Under the pieces are notes generated by a model, which was given only the letters and a program-made list of their open reading frames with translations, did no database searches and was not told where the DNA came from. 64,000 nt of DNA, from contig JBGVIJ010000075.1 in NCBI GenBank assembly GCA_045123075.1, forward strand, positions 3,842 through 67,841, in the 5' to 3' direction. A program made the position numbers and the translations under genes. Positions 51,919 through 58,351 of the stretch are shown here, piece after piece (position 1 is the first letter of the stretch; every line of letters starts with the position of its first letter). The DNA comes from JAHHUH01 sp045123075 (lineage in GTDB: Bacteria; Bacillota; Negativicutes; Acidaminococcales; Acidaminococcaceae).

Positions 51919-51972
51919 CAATCAAACAGCCCCTCATTTGGCCCTTCTCGCAAGGGCTTTTTTTTTTTTTTT
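51919..51972 (+). ncRNA. Candidate short RNA or attenuated leader
   Basis: The 317-base gap between the LCP gene and degV contains a well-formed promoter and, about 20 bases past its expected start, a hairpin (GCCCTT/AAGGGC) with 15 consecutive T. The product would be about 50 bases with a long U tail, as in Hfq-dependent small RNAs. Alternatively it is an attenuated leader for degV-fakA: AGCCC just before the hairpin can also pair with GGGCT of its right arm, a possible competing fold. No riboswitch family is recognised. Confidence 0.45.
51941..51972 (+). terminator. Terminator with 15-T tract
   Basis: GCCCTT and AAGGGC around CTCGC, followed by 15 T (51958-51972). It ends the candidate short RNA and any read-through from the LCP gene. 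Confidence 0.88.
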
Positions 51973-52133
51973 CTATGTTAGCTTTTGAAACCTTTTAAAT
52001 GAATAGTTAAAAGGCTCTTTATATATATGTAGGAAAGTTTGTGACAGGAATGTGGCAAAAGGAAAAGTGATGTGATAAAATATAAGTTAACTATAGGTTA
52101 AATTCGGTATAAATGCTTTTAAGGAGGCTCATT

Positions 52134-52994
52134 ATGCACGACGATATACACGTAATTGTAGATAGCGTTTCTGACGTACAAGATACTGAACTGATGAATC
52201 ATCCTCGTATGCACGTGCTTCGTCTTATTGCACGTCACGGTAACGAAGAATGGTTTGATGGCGACAGAAGTACCGCTTATCTTTTCGACTTGGTTAAGAA
52301 AACCGGTAAACTTCCTGCAACCTCTCAACCGCCCATCGGTCACATGATTGAAATGTATACCGACCTTGTTAAACAAGGCAAAAAAGTTATGGTAATTAAC
52401 TGCGATAGCGTACTCAGTGGTACTTACCAAACTTGCTGTGTTGCTGCAAAACAAGTTATGGACGAAATTCCCGGTGCTGATATTCGTGTTATTGATAGTA
52501 AGGCTGCAGGCTGCTCTATCTGTGGTATGGCAAATGCTATTCTCAAAAAAGTTGAAGAAGGCATTTCCATGGACGAAGCGGAAGCTTATGCTTATGACCT
52601 TGTAAAACGCACTAAAACTTACTTCACCTTGGACACCCTTGAATATCTGGCAAAAGGTGGTCGGATTGGTGCGGTTGGTGCGCTTTTGGGTAGTATCTTC
52701 GGTATTCGCCCCATTATCCACGTTGTTGAAGATGGTAACATCATTCCTTTTGATAAAGTTCGCACTCGTAAAAAAGCTTTGAAACGTTTGCTGGAAATTG
52801 CTAACGAACAAGGCGAACTTGAAGAAATTTTCATTCCTAACGCATTGGTACAAGACGATGCAGAGTACCTGCGTGCGGAAATGGCTGCTAAACATCCTGG
52901 CGTACCTATCTGGATTACTCAAATTGGTACCCCGCTTGCTGCGCATCTTGGTCCTGGCGCGATTGGACTGTTTGTGCGTCAAAAAGCGAAGTAG
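52134..52994 (+). CDS. DegV-family fatty-acid-binding protein (FakB-like)
   Basis: 286 residues. IVDSVSDVQDTELMNHPRM at the N-terminus, the lipid-pocket stretch SQPPIGHMIEMYTDLVKQGK, and the C-terminal TQIGTPLAAHLGPGAIGLFV are DegV hallmarks. In the Fak system FakB presents a fatty acid to the kinase FakA, which is encoded 15 bases downstream. AAGGAGG 6 bases before the ATG at 52134 fixes the start; an in-frame start at 52113 overlaps that site. Confidence 0.92.
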   Translation: MHDDIHVIVDSVSDVQDTELMNHPRMHVLRLIARHGNEEWFDGDRSTAYLFDLVKKTGKLPATSQPPIGHMIEMYTDLVKQGKKVMVINCDSVLSGTYQTCCVAAKQVMDEIPGADIRVIDSKAAGCSICGMANAILKKVEEGISMDEAEAYAYDLVKRTKTYFTLDTLEYLAKGGRIGAVGALLGSIFGIRPIIHVVEDGNIIPFDKVRTRKKALKRLLEIANEQGELEEIFIPNALVQDDAEYLRAEMAAKHPGVPIWITQIGTPLAAHLGPGAIGLFVRQKAK

Positions 52995-53009
52995 AAAGGT
53001 GTTTTAATT

Positions 53010-54632
53010 ATGGATAAAAGATATATTACCGGTAAACAAATTAAGGACATGCTGCTTGGTGCTTACCACAGCTTTGAGAAAAACTATCAAGTTATTAATG
53101 ACTTGAACGTTTTTCCTGTTCCTGACGGTGATACCGGTACTAATATGATGCATACCATGGCATCTGTTGCTCGCGAGTTAAGCGCAATGAGCGATGACTC
53201 CACTGTTGGTGAAGTTGGTCTTGCTGCTGCTAAGAGCGCGATTATGGGTGCACGTGGTAACTCCGGTGTAATTCTTTCCCAATTGTTGCGCGGTATTGGT
53301 CGTGGCTTGGCAGGCAAAAATCTTGCTAGCAACAACGAATTAGGTAAAGCTTTCCAATACGGCGTACTCTTTGCGTACCGTAGCGTTTCCCAACCGGTTG
53401 AAGGTACTATTTTGACTGTAGCTCGTGGTATTGCGAAAGGTGCTTACACCGCAACTCGTAACTGCGAAGGTTTGGAAGATATCTTCAATGAAGCTATCCG
53501 CGTTGGCAAATTGGAACTGGCAGAAACTCCAGAAAAACTTCCTGCTCTTAAAGCTGCTGGCGTGGTTGACGCAGGTGGTCAAGGCTTGATAGCTTTCCTC
53601 GAAGGCTGCTTAGCTGGTTTGCGTGGCGAAGACTGCGCAGAAATTAAAGTTACCCAAAAGGCTAACGTAAAAATGCAAGCAGGCGACGAAGAACCTCTCG
53701 ATTTAGAATTCCCTTATTGCACCGAATTCATCGTTAAAGGTGCAAATGTAGATAAAAAGACTGTTGTGGACGCAATGACCGGTTTCGGCAACTCCTTGAT
53801 TGTAGCTGTTGTTGAAGACATTGTTAAAGTGCACATCCACAGTAAAAATCCTGGTAACGTGTTGAACACTGCTCAACAATGGGGCACTTTGCACGATATC
53901 AAAATTGAAAATATGGTTGACCAACACGAAAACCGTATTTTCTCTGATGATGAAGAAATCATCCAAACTCCTGCTAAACGTGCAGGTGTAGGCATTATTG
54001 CCGTTGCTGCTGGTGACGGCGTTGCAAAAATCATGCGTGACTTGGGCGCTGCAGAAATTATTAGCGGCGGTCAAAGCATGAATCCTCCTGTTGAAGATTT
54101 CGTTAACGCTATTGAAAATGGTGAATACGAACAATACATTATTCTTCCTAACAACAAAAACATTATCTTGGCAGCAGACCAAGTTAAGAAAATGTTGGGT
54201 GATTCCAATGTTAACTACGTATCTACTGCTAACTTGGCGCAAGGCATGGCAGCGCTCTTCAACTTTGATCCTGAATCTAGCATGGAAGAAAACTATGTTG
54301 TTATGACTGAAGCTGCTAAATCCGTAACTAGCGGTGCAGTTACCGTTGCTGTTCGCGATAGCGTAGTTAATGGTGTACAAGTTCACAAAGGTGAATATCT
54401 TGGTTTGATTAACGACAAAATTTTCTGCACTGGTCTTAGTGTAAAAGCTGTTCTTGACAAAATGCTTGAAGACAGCGATTACGAACTCATCACCCTGTAT
54501 TATGGTGAAGATATTACTAAAGACGAAGCAGAAGAAATCGTTGAACATCTTGGCGAACTCAACGAGGATTGGGAAATTGAATTGTTCCACGGCGGACAAC
54601 CTCTCTATCCTTTGCTCATGTCCATGGAATAA
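53010..54632 (+). CDS. fakA: Fatty acid kinase FakA (Dak2/YloV family)
   Basis: 540 residues. The N-terminal Dak2 ATP-binding domain (about residues 1-200) has FPVPDGDTGTNMMHTM and ARGNSGVILSQLLRG. A middle domain follows, and the C-terminal domain resembles DegV. FakA phosphorylates FakB-bound fatty acids so that exogenous acids enter phospholipid synthesis. With the adjacent degV gene and an OmpP1/FadL channel at 40769, the window offers a possible uptake-to-activation route (inference). GAAAGGTG precedes the ATG. Confidence 0.92.
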   Translation: MDKRYITGKQIKDMLLGAYHSFEKNYQVINDLNVFPVPDGDTGTNMMHTMASVARELSAMSDDSTVGEVGLAAAKSAIMGARGNSGVILSQLLRGIGRGLAGKNLASNNELGKAFQYGVLFAYRSVSQPVEGTILTVARGIAKGAYTATRNCEGLEDIFNEAIRVGKLELAETPEKLPALKAAGVVDAGGQGLIAFLEGCLAGLRGEDCAEIKVTQKANVKMQAGDEEPLDLEFPYCTEFIVKGANVDKKTVVDAMTGFGNSLIVAVVEDIVKVHIHSKNPGNVLNTAQQWGTLHDIKIENMVDQHENRIFSDDEEIIQTPAKRAGVGIIAVAAGDGVAKIMRDLGAAEIISGGQSMNPPVEDFVNAIENGEYEQYIILPNNKNIILAADQVKKMLGDSNVNYVSTANLAQGMAALFNFDPESSMEENYVVMTEAAKSVTSGAVTVAVRDSVVNGVQVHKGEYLGLINDKIFCTGLSVKAVLDKMLEDSDYELITLYYGEDITKDEAEEIVEHLGELNEDWEIELFHGGQPLYPLLMSME

Positions 54633-54646
54633 AAGAAAACAAAAAG

Positions 54647-54673
54647 AGGCTCCGCAATCTGCGGAGCCTTTAC
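54647..54673 (+). terminator. Terminator of degV-fakA
   Basis: AGGCTCCGCA and TGCGGAGCCT pair perfectly around ATC and are followed by TTTA. Confidence 0.85.
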
Positions 54674-54702
54674 TGTATTACCTTTAATTTTAGGGGAACT
54701 TT

Positions 54703-54999
54703 ATGGAAGAGATTATCTTTTGCATCGTTGTAGGAATCCTTTTGGGATGGTTCGACGTGCTTAGTTATAAAATAAAATTATGGCTGAATAGGTTATCTTT
54801 GGCGTGCTTGTATCTTATGCTTATCTGCTTAGGTGCGAAGATTGGCTGCGACAGTAATCTTTTAGCGCAAATAGAAACTCTTGGCAAGCAAGCTTTCATT
54901 TTAGGTGGTTGCGCTATACTTGGAACAATGGTGATGTTCTATGTAATCATCAAGCTTTTAGCTCGCAACTTCGACGAAGAGGGGGAAAGCGAATCATGA
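54703..54999 (+). CDS. LysO-type lysine exporter, N-terminal half
   Basis: 98 residues with three hydrophobic helices (IIFCIVVGILLGWF, LSLACLYLMLICLGAKIG, CAILGTMVMFYVIIKLL), equivalent to the first third of E. coli LysO (YbjE). The stop overlaps the start of the next gene by 4 bases (ATGA), so the two polypeptides are translated together and probably assemble into one transporter. TAGGGG precedes the ATG. Confidence 0.82.
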   Translation: MEEIIFCIVVGILLGWFDVLSYKIKLWLNRLSLACLYLMLICLGAKIGCDSNLLAQIETLGKQAFILGGCAILGTMVMFYVIIKLLARNFDEEGESES

Positions 55000-55592
55000 T
55001 TTACTCCTTGTTTGTCGCTATTGCAGGCGGTATCTTGTTAGGCTATTTGTGCTTTGATGTAAATGACAAGCCTGCTTTGGATACTACTTTGATGACTGCC
55101 TTGAACTTTATGATTTTAGTTGCAGGTATTGAGATTGGTAGTAACCGTAAGTTGATTACCAAAATCTGTACGCCGAAAAATCTTGTACTTGCCCTTGCTC
55201 TACCTCTTGGAACCATCATTGGTAGTTTTGCGGGTGGATATTTAAGTAGTTTCATTACCGGTCTTGGTGCTTATGATTCTATTTTAGTGGCAAGTGGTTT
55301 AGGTTGGTACAGCTTATCTTCCGTTGTTATTAGTACTATGCACAGTACGGAATTAGGCGCTATCGCCTTTTTCGCTAATATGATTAGGGAAGTTTCTTCC
55401 TTTGTTTTGATACCTTTGCTCGCCCGTTGGCATAAGTTAATGTGCATTGCTCCCGGCGGTGCAGCGACAATGGATTCCCTCCTGCCCTTGGTTATTAATT
55501 CTGCAGGTATGCATACGGGGATGTTCTCATTTATTAATGGGCTGGTGCTGTCGTTGTTGGTGCCAGTATTTTTGTCGTTGTTGTTGAAATAA
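54996..55592 (+). CDS. LysO-type lysine exporter, C-terminal half
   Basis: 198 residues, corresponding to the remaining helices of LysO. The conserved ALNFMILVAGIEIGSNRKL, SGLGWYSLSSVVIS, FFANMIREVSSFVLIPLLAR and PGGAATMDSLLP are all present. LysO exports L-lysine and its toxic analogue thialysine. The ATG at 54996 with GAGGGGG upstream is chosen; a longer in-frame start inside the previous gene is rejected. The split form looks natural rather than a frameshift, because each part has its own signals. Confidence 0.85.
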   Translation: MIYSLFVAIAGGILLGYLCFDVNDKPALDTTLMTALNFMILVAGIEIGSNRKLITKICTPKNLVLALALPLGTIIGSFAGGYLSSFITGLGAYDSILVASGLGWYSLSSVVISTMHSTELGAIAFFANMIREVSSFVLIPLLARWHKLMCIAPGGAATMDSLLPLVINSAGMHTGMFSFINGLVLSLLVPVFLSLLLK

Positions 55593-55605
55593 GGGGTGAT
55601 TTTCT

Positions 55606-56649
55606 ATGCCACTTTTGATTGTACGCAATGATATAACAGAGATGGAAGTTGATGCTATCGTCAATACTGCTAACACATTGCCAGTTGTGGGCAGTGGAAT
55701 TGACAAGGCTGTTTACGAAAAAGCTGGCTGGCACAAACTTCTTGAAGCGAGAAAGGCAATCGGTAAAATTGAAGTAGGTAAGGTTGCTGTAACTTCTGCC
55801 TTCAATTTGGAAGCAAAATATATAATTCACGCTGTCGGTCCTAAATGGCAAGGTGGTGCTTATGGTGAAGCAGAACTTTTGGCAGAGTGTTATCGTAATA
55901 TTTTAAAGACATCTACCAAAGAAAAGTTTAAATCCGTAGCCATACCCTTGATATCTACGGGAAATATGAAGTTTCCTAGAGAAAAGGCTTTCAAGATTGC
56001 TAAAGATATTATTGGCAAATATCTGCAAACTCACAATCTTTTAGTGTATCTGGTAGTTTTTGATGTTAGTTCCTTTAAATTATCCGAAGAGTTATTTCAA
56101 AAAGTAAGTTCTTACATTGATGAAAAATACGTTGAGGAAATTGAGGAGCAGGAATATCATCCAAGATTTTATGTTCTAAATAAAAGAGAATACTTAAGGG
56201 AAGATGCGTTTAGGATTGACAGGCTTGTCTCTACAAATATGTTGGGGCAAGTTGCATCTGCGAAAAGCTGTAGAAGTTTAGATGATTTAATGGAAGAACT
56301 GGAAGCCGGTTTTGCAGAAGCTTTGTTCAAATATATAGATGCCAAGGGATTGACTGACCCGCAAGTTTATAAACGTGCTAACTTAGATAGAAAGTTGTTT
56401 TCCAAAATAAGAAAAAATAAAAATTACAAGCCTAGTAAAAATACGGCGTTAGCTTTGGCGATTGCCTTGGAGCTTAATCTTGATGAAACCAAAGATTTTA
56501 TTGGCAAGGCTGGATTTGCTTTAACCCGTAGCAGTAAAACAGATTTAATAGTAGAATTTTTTATAGAACAACATAATTATGACATCTTAGAATTGAACGA
56601 AGTGCTTTTTAGATTTGAAGAACCTGTACTTGGTTCAAATGTCGCTTGA
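55606..56649 (+). CDS. Macro-domain protein with additional C-terminal helical domain
   Basis: 347 residues. The N-terminal macro domain (about 1-170) binds or hydrolyses ADP-ribose derivatives: VDAIVNTANTLPVVGSGIDKAVY carries the Asn of the ADP-ribose site, but the usual GGG loop is VGSG; IPLISTGNMKFPREKA is the second loop. The C-terminal part (about 215-340) is helical, with KRANLDRKLFSKIRKNKNYKPSKNTALALAIAL resembling a helix-turn-helix, so a nucleic-acid partner is possible. The vWA gene lies 67 bases downstream. AAGGGGTG precedes the ATG. Confidence 0.85.
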   Translation: MPLLIVRNDITEMEVDAIVNTANTLPVVGSGIDKAVYEKAGWHKLLEARKAIGKIEVGKVAVTSAFNLEAKYIIHAVGPKWQGGAYGEAELLAECYRNILKTSTKEKFKSVAIPLISTGNMKFPREKAFKIAKDIIGKYLQTHNLLVYLVVFDVSSFKLSEELFQKVSSYIDEKYVEEIEEQEYHPRFYVLNKREYLREDAFRIDRLVSTNMLGQVASAKSCRSLDDLMEELEAGFAEALFKYIDAKGLTDPQVYKRANLDRKLFSKIRKNKNYKPSKNTALALAIALELNLDETKDFIGKAGFALTRSSKTDLIVEFFIEQHNYDILELNEVLFRFEEPVLGSNVA

Positions 56650-56716
56650 CGAGCGACCACTCCTTTGCTTAAAAGACCTATACTAAGGTTAACAAAGCAA
56701 AGGAGGTTTTCTTTTT

Positions 56717-57364
56717 ATGAAACAATTAACAGAAGTAGTATTTATTTTAGACCGTAGCGGTTCTATGAACGGGTTGGAAAAGGACACAATCGGTGGCTTC
56801 AATAGCATGCTTGCCAAACAAAAAGAAGTCGAAGGTGATGTGCTTGTTTCTACCGTTCTTTTTGATGACAAATGCGGAGTGCTCCACGACCGTTTATCCA
56901 TCCAAAAAATTAATCCGATGACTGACAAGGAATATTATGTGCGTGGTTGCACTGCTCTGCTTGATGCGGTGGGTGGTGCGGTTCATCACATTGGTAACGT
57001 TCACAAATACGCTCGCGAGGAAGATAGACCGAGTAAGACTTTGTTTGTTATTATCACTGATGGCATGGAAAATTCTAGCAAGTATTACACCTACGCAAAA
57101 GTGAAACAAATGATTGAACGACAACAAGAACGTTACGGTTGGGAGTTTATGTTTTTGGGTGCGAATATGGATGCGATTGGCGAAGCAAGACGGTTCGGTA
57201 TTAAAGAGCATATGGCAACGGAGTACCTTTGTGATGAAGTAGGTACTGCACTTAATTACGAGGCTGTCAATGAAGTTATGTGTAACGTAAGAGCTTGCAA
57301 GGCAATGAGTGCGAGCTGGAAAGAGAAGATTGAAAAGGATGTGGCAAAGAGGAAACGTAAATAA
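56717..57364 (+). CDS. von Willebrand factor A (vWA) domain protein
   Basis: 215 residues, a single cytoplasmic vWA domain with an intact metal-ion-dependent adhesion site: LDRSGSMNG (DxSxS), the Thr of GCTALLDAV, and the Asp of IITDGMENSS. vWA proteins act as metal-dependent scaffolds in protein complexes. No signal peptide. The tail is Lys/Arg-rich. AAAGGAGG precedes the ATG. It forms a pair with the macro-domain gene; function unknown. Confidence 0.88.
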   Translation: MKQLTEVVFILDRSGSMNGLEKDTIGGFNSMLAKQKEVEGDVLVSTVLFDDKCGVLHDRLSIQKINPMTDKEYYVRGCTALLDAVGGAVHHIGNVHKYAREEDRPSKTLFVIITDGMENSSKYYTYAKVKQMIERQQERYGWEFMFLGANMDAIGEARRFGIKEHMATEYLCDEVGTALNYEAVNEVMCNVRACKAMSASWKEKIEKDVAKRKRK

Positions 57365-57379
57365 TTTAAGAAGATAATC

Positions 57380-57469
57380 ATTAACCGCCATACTGCTCCC
57401 GTTCAACAGTGAGACATTTTGTTGGCTACTCGTCACAATCGTTTCACTGGAAGCAGCATGGCGGTTAAT
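57380..57469. repeat. 90-base imperfect inverted repeat / long hairpin
   Basis: ATTAACCGCCAT (57380-57391) pairs with ATGGCGGTTAAT (57458-57469). The stem continues after a mismatch with CTGCT/AGCAG, and then CAGTGAGAC against GTTTCACTG. A T-rich run follows, so it may also terminate the vWA transcript. Part of it (GTTCAACAGT, reverse strand ACTGTTGAACGGG) recurs at 63504-63541, on the far side of the MmeI/OLD module. Confidence 0.7.
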
Positions 57470-57534
57470 TAGTTTTCGTTTTTATGATGAAGTTGTATAA
57501 TATAAGTAAGATTATAATTTTGCAAAGGTGATAT

Positions 57535-58332
57535 ATGAATAGGAAACAATTTAGATGGTTAAAAATGATTTTTACAGGTGCTTCTTTTATAATAGCATTT
57601 ATATTTAAAAGTGAAATTGATTGGAACAATTTGGGAAATAATGAGTTCAAAGAAAATCTTGTCAATGAATTTGTCTTTAGTATAGCTGTTAGCATTTTTG
57701 CTTCTATGATTCTTGTTTGGTTTATTGATGAAATTGAGAAAAATATTCAAGATAAGAAAAATAGAGATGATGAAAAAGCTGCCATTAAACGTTTTGATAA
57801 GGTTTTGAGTCTTTATTTAGAGAGGTATATAATTTTATTTTATTGCGTTTCAACTCCTTTATTAAATCGTGATTTTAACTCCGTAGAGATGCCCATGAAG
57901 TTTAGTTTAAAAGATATGAGGGATTTGCATTATATGACAACTCTTATAAAGGAGAGTTTTTCGAATAGTTCAGTGGAAGCATTTTTGCAATCCGAATTAC
58001 AATTAAGAAAAGAAATTATTTCAATTACTGAAAAGTATAGTTTTGAGTATTATCCTAAGTTCAGTGAATTGTTTACGGAATTTGTACGTGTTTCTCTTAG
58101 ATATGATACTCATGGAGCGATTATTTTTAATCAAAGGACAGATAAAGACATCGAGTTTATAAAAGATTTATTAGAAAACCATGCAGACGAATATCTTTCT
58201 AAGATGTTAAGTGGAGAACATTTACATGCTAATGCTGCACATCCATATATTTTTTTGTATTTGATGATGAATGAGCAGAGAGATATAATATTAAAATATC
58301 AAAAGGCACTACAAGAACTAGAAAAAGAATAA
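57535..58332 (+). CDS. Membrane protein of unknown function (two TM helices)
   Basis: Not recognised. 265 residues: two hydrophobic helices near the N-terminus (WLKMIFTGASFIIAFIF, and FVFSIAVSIFASMILVWFI), then a charged coiled-coil-like stretch (DEIEKNIQDKKNRDDEKAA) and a helical cytoplasmic domain ending in ALQELEKE. AT-rich, with ATA/AGA codons unlike the core. It lies 19 bases before the MmeI-like gene and is likely co-transcribed. The plan parallels the membrane protein in the type I operon at 27692. AAAGGTG precedes the ATG. Confidence 0.75.
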   Translation: MNRKQFRWLKMIFTGASFIIAFIFKSEIDWNNLGNNEFKENLVNEFVFSIAVSIFASMILVWFIDEIEKNIQDKKNRDDEKAAIKRFDKVLSLYLERYIILFYCVSTPLLNRDFNSVEMPMKFSLKDMRDLHYMTTLIKESFSNSSVEAFLQSELQLRKEIISITEKYSFEYYPKFSELFTEFVRVSLRYDTHGAIIFNQRTDKDIEFIKDLLENHADEYLSKMLSGEHLHANAAHPYIFLYLMMNEQRDIILKYQKALQELEKE

Positions 58333-58351
58333 GTGGGTAGGGTTGTTCATT

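Noticed and set aside
57380..57469. Long inverted repeat considered as an integron attC site
   Set aside because: The terminal bases do not give the GTTRRRY/RYYYAAC core, only one full copy is present, and no integrase is visible.
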